From Lathyrus oleraceus (lineage: Eukaryota > Streptophyta > Magnoliopsida > Fabales > Fabaceae): DNA of 64,000 nucleotides. Location: the NCBI RefSeq assembly GCF_024323335.1, contig NC_066582.1, forward strand, positions 92,934,944 through 92,998,943. Reading direction: 5' to 3'. Position 1 is the stretch's first letter; every line of letters starts with the position of its first letter. This document shows, piece after piece, positions 1 to 12,520 of the stretch. The notes under the pieces are model-generated. The model saw only the letters and a list, made by a program, of their open reading frames with translations. It had not been told where the DNA came from and did not search any database. Both the position numbers and the translations under genes were made by a program.

Positions 1-1050
1 AGTCAAGTATTAGTAGTGTTTTTTTAATTGATTAAGTCATTCTTTGGAGAACACTCAACCATTCATTCACAAGTATGAATCCTTAAACCAATACATCTTC
101 CATGAGAAGGGATCCATCCAACTTGGATAATTCAACAATTATGCCACTAGCTCCCATGAAAGGAAAAAAGGTCAAGTATCCACACAATACCATGAAGAAT
201 GGGAGACTTACAATCTCACTTACTAGAATATTGTGCCATAAGGGTCAAATTTAGCTTTATGGTAAGGAATCGTAATTGGACTTATGTAGAAGTCACAACT
301 ATATGAGGTCGGTCAATAAAAATTTAGGTGTTAATGCATGTTAGAAATTTGGTATGAAGAACCAAACTCCTAAAACATACCACACACTAAAAAAAAGATC
401 AAGAAGAAGGGACCTATCTCAATCATACTTGTATTGATTCATCTGACACAAGGTCATTAATGAATCAATTTGCCTTTAAACATTAGAGATTTCATTGGTC
501 AAAATATGGAATGAGGAAGAATAGGGAAGAAGATGAAAAGGGAGGGGAAGATAGAAACACAAATTGGTCATGAGAGGAATTTCATCAAATCAAAACCATC
601 CATTCATTTTGGGCGATGAAATGTACAATTCATCAATCCCCTAAATCCAATGTTTTTGATCCAAGAGAAGTCAAATCAATCTTGACCAAGACCCAAATAG
701 AAAGTTAAACATCACAAGACCATAAAAATGGCTCAACAATATTTTTAAACATTTAATCAATTAAAAATCACATTAAAATGAATTAGAATACATTTTAATT
801 TGGTCAAAACCTAAAATCCCTTCAAAACACCAAATAAATGCCCCCAGGGATTTATCCTAGGTCAAACAATGTCAAATGACATTAGACAAAAAATTTCACT
901 ATTTTTAAAAAGTCAGAAGTATTTTTAAACAATTAAGAATATGCACAAAAACATTTAATTATTGAAAAATATCAAAACTAATCCAAAAATTAATTTTAAT
1001 TCAGAATATGGAAGAGAAAAACATTTAAAGATTTTTGTTGAAAGTCCCAT
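1..1050 (-). repeat. Ogre B 5' LTR, left segment
   Basis: AT-rich non-coding DNA. It aligns by eye, with many substitutions, to 42003-42955 inside the 3' LTR of Ogre D; both share CATTCTTTGGAGAACACTCA and the same order of blocks. It is therefore LTR sequence of a second Ogre of the same family. The remainder of this LTR resumes at 32242 after the gypsy insertion G. The start of the LTR and the body of the element lie left of the window. No coding sequence is seen. Confidence 0.72.
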
Positions 1051-2492
1051 ATTGTTATATGTAAACTCGATCAAAGGCAAGAAACTATCCCAATTTCCTC
1101 CTTGTTCCAAAACACAAGACCTCAAAAGATCTTCAAGTGACTGAATAGTCCTCTCCGTTTGACCATCAGTTTGTGGATGATACGCCGAACTCAAACGCAA
1201 CTTCGTACCCAAAGCACTTTGCAAACCTTCCCAAAATCTCGAAGTGAACCTCGGATCTCTATCCAAAATAATGCTCGACGGAATACCATGCAAACACACA
1301 ATCCTCTCGATGTACAACTTAGAAAGTCTCTCCATCGAATAATCCATCCTCATCGGAATAAAATGAGCACATTTCGTCAACCTGTCCACAATGACCCAAA
1401 TCGCCTCACAATTACTCAATGTCCTCGGCAAGCCCGAAACAAAATCCATAGAGATACTATCCCACTTCCACTCAGGAATAGCTAACGGTTGCATCAAACC
1501 AGACGACTTTTGACGTTCAATCTTCGACTTTTGACAAGTCAAACATGAATACACAAATCCCGCTACATCCTTCTTCATACCTTGCCACCAAAACATCTTT
1601 CTCAAGTCTTGATACATTTTAGTAGCACCAGGATGAATACTCAAACCACTTCTATGCCATTCCTCAAGAATCCTCTTTCTCAAATCTACAACATCCGGAA
1701 CACAAACTCGATCACAACACTTCATGATACCATTCTCATCAATCCGAAAGTCACCACCTTTGTCTTGATTAATCAATGTCATAACATCGACTAATTTCAA
1801 ATCTGACTTCTGACCTTCTCTAATCTCGTCAATAATGCCACACGCAAGCTTCAACATACCTAGCTTAACACACGAAGGCGTCGCTTCACATACCAAACTC
1901 AAATCTCTAAATTGCTCCAACAATTCAAACTCTCGAATCATCAACATAGACATGTGCAATGACTTCCTACTCAATGCATCGGCTACAACATTCGCCTTTC
2001 TAGGATGATAATTCAAACCGAAATCATAATCTTTCAAGAATTCCAACCATCTCCTTTGCCTCATATTCAATTCTTTCTGATCGAACAAGTACTTCAAACT
2101 CTTGTGGTCACTAAACACATCAAATCACGATCCAAACAAGTAATGTCTCCAAAGCTTCAACACAAACACAACGGCGACCAACTCTAAATCATGCGTCGGA
2201 TAATTCCTCTCATGAACTTTAAGTTGCCTTGAAGCATAAGCTACCACTTGCCCTTTTTGCATCAGAACACCTCCCAAACCCAACAAAGAAGCATCACAAT
2301 ACACAACAAAAGTTTCTAACGGATCCGGCAAAATCAAAATAGGAGCCGTAGTCAATCTTCCCTTAAGCTCTTGAAAATTCGCTTCACACTGCGAAGTCCA
2401 AATGAAAGCTTGACCTTTCCTAGTCAACTGCGTCAATAGTAACGACAACTTAGGAAATCCTTCAATGAACTTCCTATAATAACCAGCCAAAC
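1051..2492 (-). pseudogene. gypsy G pol 3' part: RT connection, RNase H, integrase (truncated)
   Basis: Reads leftward from the Ogre A junction. The first block (2490-2125) has the RT thumb/connection and RNase H (CDAS, with a KxxxxDLELVAV-like helix). The second (2118-1051) begins with the rest of RNase H and ends in integrase: an HHCC-like region with CLTCQKSK, then catalytic D (SMDFVSGLP), D (ILDRDPRF) and E (TDGQTERTIQ). An in-frame TGA at about 2122, most simply CGA to TGA, splits the blocks. Homology stops abruptly after the FTYNN motif at 1051-1053, so the integrase C-terminal domain is lost. Dead copy. Confidence 0.9.
2488..2492. repeat. Target-site duplication CAAAC, left copy of Ogre A
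   Basis: CAAAC at 2488-2492 abuts the TGTAGCGG end of the LTR. The same CAAAC follows the CTTACA end at 27555-27559. Removing A plus one copy rejoins the RT reading of G. Confidence 0.95.
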
Positions 2493-4659
2493 TGTAGCGG
2501 GGTATTCGTTACCATTAGAGATATTGACTAAATCCAAGGTAAATCATACAAGTCGAGTCGCCACCGCACTTCTATTTATCCAAAGGAATGGTTAGAAAGC
2601 GAACAAAAACCTAAAAGTTTTATTGAATCAAAAACTAGTAAAAATGTCAAAGATCTGGGTAAGGGGGTTGGTTATGCAATGGGAAGGTATTAGGCACCCA
2701 AAGCATCCTAGGTACTCCTAGGGAGCCCTTTTCACATTTGTTGCAAAGGTTGTTGTTCTTTGTGAAAATTTATTTGTGCAAACATGATTGAAGGGATGTG
2801 AAAAGTGTGTATAGTTATCTAATGTACTACTTACTAAAAGAGGGGTCAAAAAAAATGACTCGCACGGACGTCGCATCCACTGCATATGTATCTCATCTGA
2901 ATCTGAGAATCAGAGTCTTCGTAGCTCGGCTACCTATGGGTTAAAGAGGAGTGTGCTCGCTAAGACATCGCGTCTTATGCCTACGTATCTCATTTGGGAT
3001 GAAAATAAGAGCAAAACGTAGTTCGACCACCTATGGGGTAAGGGTTGTGTTTTGGGGTGAACGATGTTACTACACAATCTACCGGATGCTCGACCTTTGG
3101 AGACTTACTCGCCTGTAGTAGAAGGAGATAACGTGTTCTTAGGAGAAGAAAAATCAATGAGTTTGGGGTGTTTAGGGATGCTTATGCAAAAAGGGTAATG
3201 AGGATAAGACCTCATAGCTCTTAACCCTGGACAGGGTGAGCTCATGACAAAAAGTGGGGATTCAGAAAGGTGAAACCCTCTCCACTGACCGACCGAACAA
3301 AAGTAAGACACGAGAACATTGCCTCCTATCGAGGTCTTCCAGCTAAGAAAGCAGTAAAATGCTAAAAGATGTAAAAGGGATTAAGATCTACCCCACGGAT
3401 AAAGATCCGGAGTAACAGCAATTTAAGAGGTAAGAAAACCAGAGATCCTTCCAAGCTAACACCATCAAAGAAAGTGAGTCAGTACAGGTAATCGAAATGA
3501 ACCTCCAGGTGGTATCCCACAAATAAGGTGGAACACCAGGCAAGCCATCTCTGCAAGAGTCATATGAGCCCTCACAAAACAAAACTCAACAAACAGGTTA
3601 GAGAAACAAGATAGGGTAATCAAGAGTTGCCCCCAAATCAAAATGTAACCACATGAATCATGCCATTAAAATTCACAAAAAGCTCACAAAAAGCAACCAA
3701 GGGTAGGAGGCCTAAACCTCTTGTCAAACACATGCATCAAAAGGGTATCTAATTCACCCATAATACCTCATACATTCAGAGCATTCAAATTAAAAGCATA
3801 AAGTAATGGGAATAAGGCAAACCTGACTGGAGAGATCGAATGAAATTGAATTACCCGGTTGGGTTTGCAAAGCAATCTGAGGGTTTATATGAGAGGGAAT
3901 TGGTTCTTTGCCGATGAGTTCCCTTCAGTCTCTGGAGGTTGCTATGAACTCTGTTAGCTTTTCTCTCACTATCTTTTTCCTTGCCAGGGTAATAGGAATA
4001 GAATAGAAATTTTGTTTCACTGAAACTCTGAATTTATAACCTGATTTTTGTGGACCTGTGGGCTCAAATGAGAGAGGCCCAAGTCCAAAAATATTTCTGT
4101 TATATTTTATTTTTTTATTTTTTTATTTTTTTATTTTTTTATTATTTTTTTTTATTTTTTTTTAAACATGTGGGCTTCGCCTAGCGAGCATGACAGTTTA
4201 AGAAATTCCTCTGAGCGTAGGTGATTCTGGTGGCTTTTCTTGGGACTCGCTAGGCGAACCATTCTGCTCGCCTAGCGAGCATGGCAGCTCATGAACAAAC
4301 TTTTTCTCCTTCAAGATTAACGTTTTGACTGACGAATAGACCCCATTTGAACCTGTTGGAAGTATCTCAAGCCATTCCCTTGTGTTGACTGATCATCTAA
4401 ATAGAACCCACAAAGTGTCTTGGATGATACTCAAGCTTCAAACAAAAGATGTTAGTGACACATTTTTGTGCTTTTGGTTAGTAAACAAAAGTAAGAGAAA
4501 CAATGATGTATAATTCAAGCATGCTTGGTGATCTCAAACCAATCACAAGGAGTCCCACCCAAAGGCAAAGGGAACCAAGATGCTAAAGATCATTGAGGCA
4601 ATGAAAATGCAATGTTATGATGCCATGAGGGATCTTAGGGTCAAAATTGGGGTCTAACA
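2493..4659 (-). repeat. Ogre A 3' LTR
   Basis: 2167 bp, with plus-strand ends TGTAGCGG and GGTCTAACA. It matches 25388-27554 end to end at the same length. A T-rich low-complexity tract (about 4106-4165) is where the two copies differ most. It contains a perfect 12-bp inverted repeat (4246-4279) and, on the minus strand, a TATAAAT box near 4033-4039. Confidence 0.95.
4246..4279. repeat. Perfect inverted repeat in Ogre A 3' LTR (U3)
   Basis: CTCGCTAGGCGA at 4246-4257 and its exact reverse complement at 4268-4279, with a 10-nt loop. A third single arm lies about 75 bp to the left, near 4187. The same hairpin is at 27141-27174 in the 5' LTR. On the minus strand it lies about 200 bp upstream of the TATA box, so it is in U3. 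Confidence 0.85.
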
Positions 4660-4673
4660 GATGCCCCTATTTA
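4660..4673 (-). other. Ogre A polypurine tract
   Basis: On the minus strand the bases directly before the 3' LTR read TAAATAGGGGCATC. A very similar tract (TAAAATAGGGGCAGC) precedes the 3' LTR of Ogre D at 45294. This is the position and composition expected of the plus-strand primer. Confidence 0.75.
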
Positions 4674-7403
4674 AGGTCATTCTAGCCGGAGAAGTGAAGG
4701 TTAAAATCTTTGTCTCGACGGGGTAGAATGGGCTTAAATAATAACAAAGAGACGAATTTTGGTCCCTAAGAGACCTCATGATGCAAATGTAGGTATGAAA
4801 AATGGTAGCACTCTGTGGAGATATGTGTCCACAAAAGCAAAGAAATCAGAAGCCACTGATAATCCATATGAGCAATTCACTCCATGGGACCAAGACCCTG
4901 GGGACTCTCCTGGGGATAGAAAAGGGATAAAAATGCACGAGCAGGTCACGACTCAAAGCGTGGGGAACAGAATTCCAAAGGGAAAAGATCCAATGGAAAG
5001 ACTCGAGCTGACTCGAAGATGCATGTATTGGGGAATATGCCAATACAGCAAAAAAACTATCCACAGCGGATACTTCGGATAAAATCTGGATGAAAACAAT
5101 CCACTAAGGGACTTCGCTGGGGATGTCCACAAGGACACTCCTAGGGAAGCAGCGGGAAGAGGTATTACCGGTTACTGGGTAATAAGCTCAAGGAGACATG
5201 TGATCTGAACGCCAGGTATGAGGGTGAGAGATACAACATGCTCAGGAAGAGATGAATATCCAAGACCGGTATAAGGGTGAGAGATATCAAAACTTCAAAA
5301 CGTCTGAGGAAAACCTAAAAGGTATACTTCAACTCAGGGATTCTGACTCCACAGGGGACAAAAAGTCATAATAGGGAGCAGAGAGGAAGGAACACCAGGG
5401 ATACCGATTACTGGGCATATAATAGGTGACCAACCAAGGTGTGAATTGGGGAATATTCCCAAAACACTCATCATCCAAAAGAGGGCTAAAAGCAAACTCG
5501 ATTACAGGATGGATATTCGACTCCACAAAGGAGATACGAATCTTACTCAACTGGGGAAGAACAAAAGGCTTCAGACCCGAGAGTGCATGAGATATACTAT
5601 TTATTACCGTCAGAACGTAGATAATATACTCGCATGGACGATTATCCACAACCGGTTACTGGGTTAATAAAGGATAAATCGACCGAAAAGAAAAGGCATC
5701 GGGATACCGAAACTAGGTATATAATGATGACCAATTCAGGGGAGAAACAATCATTACCAACAACAAGGTAGACGAGAGATGACCCGCTGTGGATAAATTG
5801 CGTAATCATGGCAATTATCCAAGCAGATGAGGGGATATCATCACCGAATATTGGATGAAGATAACTGTCACCAATTAAAGATGAGCAAAAATAGTTACTC
5901 TGCAAAAAGGGAAGAAATAGGGTTTACAACTACCGGTATGAGGGTAGAGAAACACAGACTCCGCCGGGGATAATAATTACTAATTATTGAGCAATTATTC
6001 ATTTACCACGGGGAAACAGGAAAAGAGTCTCAAGAGACCGATCTAGCATCAAACTAGATAGGCACACCAAATCAATGGGGAAAACCATCCCAATATATGT
6101 GTCCGGAAGGAACAAAAACAATCGACATCCACGAGGACATAACCCGGTGGGGAATATGGAAGAAAGGATAGACGCTTTCTACCTATGGAGCTGACTCTAT
6201 ATGGAGAGATCAGACACACACATCTGCTTGGGGAAATATATCACCAAATAGCAGGAGACAACAAAAAACGATATATGGAAAAGAATGCAACATGAATATC
6301 TGAATGTTATAATTATGCATGTATATGCATGGTTTATGTATGTTGTATGCTGACAGACAGACATATTTAACACAACCAGGTCTAGGAATCAACCACCCGG
6401 TACTACATCTCAAGAGAGAAAGCCAAGTTCACCGGAGAGTATCCAATCTGCTGGGGATCAGAGATACCAGGAAGCAAAGAACTCTGCAGGGGATGAATCA
6501 TCAATCATTCCAGCTGGGGATGAGAGTTATCACAAACAAGGTCCACCACACCAACAACTCTACTGAGGAATCTATCCGAGGAGATAAAGGATTTATCGGG
6601 ATCAACCACCAAATACCGCTCTTGCCCAAAGAGATCCAAGCTGCTGAGGAAGAAAGATTGCTACTTTGCTGAAGGGAAGAGAGGTGACTCTCAACAAGCA
6701 ATCCACTTGGTAGGATAAACCACAAGGGGTTCCGGAGGGAGGAGATACAGTCATGCCAGGAATATGGACAAAAATCTTACCCTGTTGGGGATCGTACCAC
6801 CCTTGGGAGAGCACTGAGGATCTCCTAAGTATCCTTTCGTCATTGTGAATGTTCACTTTGTTTAAAAACAAATTATAAAAAAATTGATCGTTTAAAACAA
6901 TGATATTTTCTTAATCAAAACATGCAAAACATTTGTTGAATAGAAACAGATAAGAGTGCCAATAATTGGATAAAAGGCTCAAATTTATTTGATAGAATGG
7001 TAGTCTGCGAATGGCAAGACTCCATAGATCTTTACAAATTTGAAATTGGTGATATATATTGGAAAAGGGCTACATTGAACATAATGACCATTTCTCCACC
7101 AATTCTGAATGCGATGTATTTGAAGCTTTGGCTGATAATGAGCAAGGATCTCTGACGGACGACAGTTGTAGAATAAAGTCTTGTCAGGATGCAGTTACTT
7201 GCCAAATCCCTAATTTTTGCCTAGATTTCCCCAGGATGAGGTACTCAATCTAGCAGGATACATATATCATTATTATATATTTTTTGTGTCTCTAACTTTT
7301 GCCTGGATCTCCCTTTCGGGTTTTCAATCCACCGAGACGCTCATTTTTTCCTAAGCCTCCCTTTCTGGTTTTCAACTTAGCGAGCTATTCAGTTTTTATT
7401 TTT
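4674..7403 (-). other. Ogre A long 3' untranslated region
   Basis: 2.7 kb between the pol stop and the purine tract with no convincing coding sequence. It holds degenerate repeats of a CCGGTTACTGGGTAATAA-like motif (about 5168, 5404 and 5650) and many GGGGA/GGGGAA words, as does the equivalent region of Ogre D (45310-48421). Long repeat-bearing 3' regions are usual in Ogre elements (family knowledge). Confidence 0.7.
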
Positions 7404-8652
7404 TTAGGAGAAGTATTTCTTGACTGCATCTGAATTCACAGGACGAGTGAAATCCTCCCCATCCATAGTTGTAAGTATCAAAGCACCGCCTGAAAAGGCT
7501 CTCTTAACAACATACGGACCCTCATAGTTCGGAGTCCACTTGCCCCTGGAATCGGGCGCGAAAGACAAAACTTTCTTGAGCACAAGGTTACCTTCTCGGA
7601 ACACACGAGGTTTGACCTTCTTATCAAAAGCTTTCTTCATCCTCTGCTGATATAACTGACCGTGGCACATGGCAGTCAATCTCTTTTCTTCTATCAAGTT
7701 CAGCTGGTCATAACGACTCTGAATCCATTCAGCATCAGTCAACTTGGCCTCCATCAAGACTCTCATAGATGGGATCTCCACCTCTACAGGGAGTACGACC
7801 TCCGATCTTGACTTAGCGATCATATCGTCAATGTACACCTCAATCTCCTTATGCATCATATCATGAAACAAGGTGGTCATAGCTCGTTGATACGTGGCTC
7901 CGGCGTTCTTCAAACCGAAGGGCATCACTCGATAACAGAATGTTCCCCAAGGTGTGATGAATATTGTCTTCTCCATATCCTCGGGTTCCATTTTAATCTG
8001 ATTATATCCAGAAAATCCATCCATAAACGAGAAGACTTTGAATTTAGTTGTATTGTCTACCAACATATCAATATGTGGTAGAGGGAAATCATCTTTCGGA
8101 CTAGCTTTATTCAAGTCTCTATAGTCCACACACATCCGGACTTTTCCATCTTTCTTAGGCACGGACATAATATTGGCCACCCATTGAGGATATATAGAAG
8201 TCACCAGGAACCCCGCATCAATTTGCTTCTGAACTTCCTCTTTGATCTTCACTTCCATATCAGGATGAGTTCTTCTGAGCTTCCGCTTTACAGGCATGCA
8301 CTCAGGCTTTAGAGGTAGGAAATGTTGCACAATATCAGTATCTAGACCAGGCATGTCTTCATATGACCAGGCAAAGACGTCAACATATTCTCGTAGCAAC
8401 TTAATCAACCCCTTCTTAACAGATTCTTCCAGAAGTGCGCTAATCTTTACCTCTCGCACACAATCTTTAGACCCCAAGTTGACTGTTTCCAGATTCTCAA
8501 GATGCGACTGAATGATCTTCTCTTCATGCTCAAGTAGTCGGGTGATCTCATCAGGAATCTCTTCAACATCATCTTCCTCTGCCTCAAATACAGGGAATTC
8601 AAAATTGGGAGATGGTGTTGGGTCATTATGTTCAATGGGTTTAGAAATCAAC
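7404..8652 (-). pseudogene. Ogre A pol exon: RT joined in frame to integrase C-terminus
   Basis: Frame open from the intron 3' splice site (8652) to a stop at 7404. It begins with the protease-RT linker and the RT fingers and palm (VPKKDGKVRMCVDYRDLN; catalytic YIDDM near 7825). Right after the residues IAKSRSE (about 7797) it jumps to LPVEVEIPS, which in Ogre D lies near the end of integrase. It then runs through the integrase C-terminal region to AVKKYFS. RT thumb, both RNase H domains and the integrase zinc and catalytic core are gone; about 2.2 kb separates the same points in Ogre D. The frame stays open across the join. It cannot encode a working RT/RNase H/integrase. Confidence 0.9.
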
Positions 8653-8910
8653 CTGCATAATGATTTTTGGATATGAAAAGATTTAGAATTCAAACAAGAC
8701 AAATCATTATGCAGATGAAAAGATTGATTCTATTTTTAGGGTTTTATGTGATCACCAATTTCATGCAAAAAGCAAAAAGGGAAAATAAATGGAAAACAAA
8801 CATTTAACATGAATTTATTGAATGAAAATATCATTGTATTTATGCGCCATCAATGTCATCACTCCTCCTTTTGGCATGGGAGAGGGGTTTTTAAACAAAG
8901 TGATCATTAC
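8653..8910 (-). other. Ogre A intron between gag-pro and pol
   Basis: The minus-strand 5' splice site is AAC|GTAATG (intron starts at 8910); the 3' site is TTATGCAG|GTTG (ends at 8653); 258 bp. The gag-pro stop codon TAA overlaps the donor (ACG TAA). Joining the exons removes the stop and continues in frame into pol. Ogre D has an equivalent intron with the same logic. Introns at this place are a known Ogre hallmark (published for pea). Splice usage itself is inferred. Confidence 0.85.
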
Positions 8911-10793
8911 GTTGACTTATGGACAACTGTTGGAATATCCACAGCGACCCAATTGTTGCAGACCCCTCCAGGGATGATGAAGTTGCCAGAATCCTCTGTA
9001 TCTTCTTCTAAAACGGCAGCGACCTCCTCATCTAGACCAATGTGGATGAAACCTCCACTCTTGAATAACCCTTGCTTGTTGAAAGTACCAGAAGAAAAAC
9101 CTATGCCAGCCCGGGACTCGTTGTCTTCTAACTCAATCAGTTTTCCTAAACCAGTGGTTGCACCACGCTCAATGGCCAGCTTTGCATCTTTGTAGGAAGC
9201 AAATGAAGGAGTTCTCTTCTCAATAGGCTCAGCAATAGATAAAGCTTGGAAAGGAGTTCTAACTTCAACCTCAGCATCTATATAAGAGAAGGAAGACAAA
9301 TGGCTAACTAGGAAAGCCCTTTCTCCCCCTACCACCACCAGCTTCTTGTTTTTCACGAATTTCAATTTCTGGTGTAGGGTGGACGTCACGGCGCCTGCCT
9401 CGTGAATCCATGGTCTGCCTAAGAGATAACTATACGATGGGTGAATGTCCATAACCTGGAAGGTAATCTGGAAATCGCTTGGTCCGATCTTGATTGGGAG
9501 ATCAACTTCCCCAATCACAGTTTTGCGAGACCCATCGAAAGCCTTCATAACTACTCCACTCTGCCTCATGGGAGGCCCTTGATATGATAGCTTTGAGAGA
9601 GTGGACTTTGGCAATACGTTCAATGATGACCCGGTGTCCACCAGTACATTGGACATGGCGTTGTCTCTACAACCCATAGATATATGTAAAGCCAAGTTGT
9701 GGTCTCTTCCCTCCTCAGGGAGATCAGAGTCACAAAAGCTCAGGTTTTTACAAGTAGTAACGTTTGCAACAATGCTATCGAATTGCTCCGAAGTGATATC
9801 GTGATCCACATATGCCACATCCAACACCTTCTGCAGAGCCTCTCGGTGTGGTTCTGAATTTAAGAGTAAGGATAACACAGATATTTTGGATGGCGTTTGT
9901 AGAAGTTGGTCTACAACATTGTACTCGCTTTTCTTGATGAGCCTCAGCATCTCATCACAGTCTTCTTTCACATTGCCACTAGGGCCAACAGAAGTAGGAG
10001 TTTTTAGTATGGAGGAGGGATTAACAGCAAGTGCCAGATTCGGAGAATTCACAATGTTTCCAATCGGGCGTTCAACAAAATCAGCATTAATTTGAGGCTT
10101 CGGCGGTGCTGGAAATACACGGCCACTACAGGTCAAACCGCTAACATCGGCAATATTCACAACAAAAGAAGAGGGCAAGGACACCTCTTTCCCATTCTCT
10201 ATTGCTACGGCGTTGTAGCGATAGGGAACTGCCTTTTTAGAAGAGTAAGGCACAGGACCAGCAGGCTTAATGATCAGAGCGGGAGAAGCCTTCTGCTTGC
10301 TACCATTGTACTTGATGATAACAGGCTCGAGTATCCGGAACACTGGGGAACTCACGTTGACCTCAGGCTCATTTTCATCAACATTCCTGTTTTGAAGGAT
10401 CTCAATGACTCCTTCGTCCAGCATTTCCTGAACATCCTTGCGCACCTGGCAACAACCCAATCGATTAACAGAGTAGACTCGGCATCTATCATGGTCATGC
10501 TCATAATGACTGTAGTCACACAACAAACTATGCATCTGGACCAGAGACTGTTGAATATGACTGACATATTTGACCTTGTATTTTCCAGGGCAACCCTGGA
10601 CCATGTTGACAGATTTCCCATGTTCGGGCAATGGGTTCTTCTTCACATTAGGGCCTACGTCCTCAAAACATAAAATACCACACCTCACAAGGTCTTGAAC
10701 CTTGGTCTTCAAAGGGTAACAATTCTCCACGTCGTGGCCGGGAGCACCAGAATGGTAAACACAATGTAACTCAGGCTTATACCACCACTGGGG
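8907..10793 (-). pseudogene. Ogre A gag C-terminus and aspartic protease
   Basis: The second half of gag-pro, in a different frame from the gag block because of one extra base near 10780-10795. It starts with a CCHC-like knuckle (CVYHSGAPGHDVENC), then a long linker. The retropepsin active site LVDTGSSLNVLP is at about 9650-9620, with the flap and second loop (LLGRPWIHEAGA) about 80 residues later. The first in-frame Met is at 10730. It ends WVAVDIPTVVHKST and then the stop that lies in the intron donor. The protease part looks intact; only the upstream frameshift separates it from gag. Confidence 0.9.
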
Positions 10794-12276
10794 GGTTAGC
10801 AGGTATAGCCGGTGGGTCTCTCGGAGTAATCAGCTTCCTTTCTATCAAAGAGGGATATAACTCTGCGTACGTCATAGGAATAGGATCGAAGGTGACCCTT
10901 TTCCTCTCGTAACTCGTGCTGGTTTGATTACTGTTTCGAGGCTGGTAGGCCTGCTGCTGCGGTCGGTGCTGTTGTTGCTGATATTGCGGATGTGGTTGCT
11001 GATTGTTACTATGTTGCTGATACTGTTGATTGTCTCTGAAAACAGGTGCTATATGAGCCACCTGGTGCTGGTTACTGGCGGGACACACAATCTTCCTCCT
11101 CACAGAGGGTCTTCTTGGTTTCTCATGGGAGGTCACAGCATGTGCCTCTCCATCTTTCTTCTTTGCAAACACCCCATAACGTTTGGCAGAAGAGCCTTCT
11201 TCTCTGGTTAACCGTCCTTCACGGACCCCTTCTTCTAGACGCATCCCCATATTCACCATCTCGGTGAAGTCAAAAGGAGCGCTAGCAATCATCCGCTCAT
11301 AATAAAAAGAACTTAAAGTCTTCAAAAAGATCTTAGTCATCTCTTTCTCTTCTAGCGGAGGCACGATCTGTGCTGCCACCTCTCGCCACCTCTGGGCGTA
11401 CTCCTTAAATGTTTCTTTATCCTTCTGGGACATGGATCTCAATTGATCTCTATCGGGAGCCATATCCACGTTGTACTTGTACTGCTTGACGAAGGCTTCG
11501 CCGAGATCATTGAAGGATCGGATGTTCGTGCTGTCTAAACCCATGTACCAACGCAAAGCGGCACCGGACAGGTTGTCCTGAAAGTAGTGGATGAGCAGTT
11601 GGTCATTATCGGTTTGAGTCGACATCTTCCTGGCATACATGACCAGGTGGCTGAGAGGACAAGTATTTCCTTTGTACTTTTCAAAATCAGGGACCTTGAA
11701 TTTCACAGGAATCTTCACGTTTGGGACAAAGCAGAGATCGGCAGCAGACTTGCCGAAAAGATCCTTCCCCCTGAGATTTTTCAATTCCTTGCGAAGCTCA
11801 AGAAATTGATCGTTCATAGCATCCATCTTCTCATAAACATCTGGACTCTCAGACGGCTCAGAATGATAGATGGGGTCGTCTACCCTGGGCAAAGTATGCA
11901 CGACAGGAGGAGGAACGACAAGGACCGGGCTAGATGCCGGCAGAGAAGCAAAGGTAGGAATAGGACCCTCAGGCATGAAATTGGGAGGCATCCCCCACGG
12001 GAACCCGGTTGGCATGGCTGTTGGAACAAAGTATGCACTGGAAGCGGGCATAATAGAGGAGACAATCTCGGAGATAACTGTCCTCTGGGGAGGAGTTGAA
12101 GGTGTCGGAGAAGACTGGATCTGGGCAGCCATGAATGACTCCATTAGGGCAGTCAATCTGGCCACTTCCTCTTTCAGCTCGCGGTTCTCTTGCTCTAAGT
12201 GATCCATCAGTCTTGAAATGTTGGCTCTAGTGTAGTACCGGTGAGTCAGCTTGTCTTCAAAATAAATGAAGGACAC
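10777..12276 (-). pseudogene. Ogre A gag, frameshifted at its end
   Basis: About 499 residues from Met at 12276. Residues about 23-50 form a leucine/glutamate heptad segment (LMDHLEQENRELKEEV), a likely coiled coil. The retrotransposon gag core covers about 170-360. A Gln/His-rich stretch lies around 405-460. The frame ends PPVVV at a run of six C where the related Ogre E reads CCCTC (62418-62422) and stays open. One inserted C therefore ends the protein early. Gag would coat and package element RNA. Confidence 0.9.
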
Positions 12277-12520
12277 AGAGTTAGACCACAGGGCAAGGGA
12301 CCAGAAACAGAACCTGCTTATGCATATGATGCATGCAATGCTTGTGCATATGATTTATTTTTTTTATTTCAAAGGAACTTTAGAGTTTTATTTGCAAATT
12401 CTGGAAATATTAAGCATTTTATCACATATGGAAATATCTCATCAAATAATATCAGGGAAAAGAAGTGCAACATCGTCAATCATATACAAGAGAAAAGGAA
12501 AATAATCATCCTATGGATCC

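Noticed and set aside
1159..1485. Plus-strand frames opposite gypsy integrase, and similar frames opposite RT, gag and protease (e.g. 28884-29852, 11587-12099, 8809-9195, 10092-10673)
   Set aside because: Antisense shadows of recognised coding blocks; no independent domain or conserved motif.
5168..5664. Link between CCGGTTACTGGGT motifs of Ogre 3' regions and AACCGGTT palindromes of gypsy G
   Set aside because: Only the 6-base core is shared; context and spacing differ, so no relation claimed.
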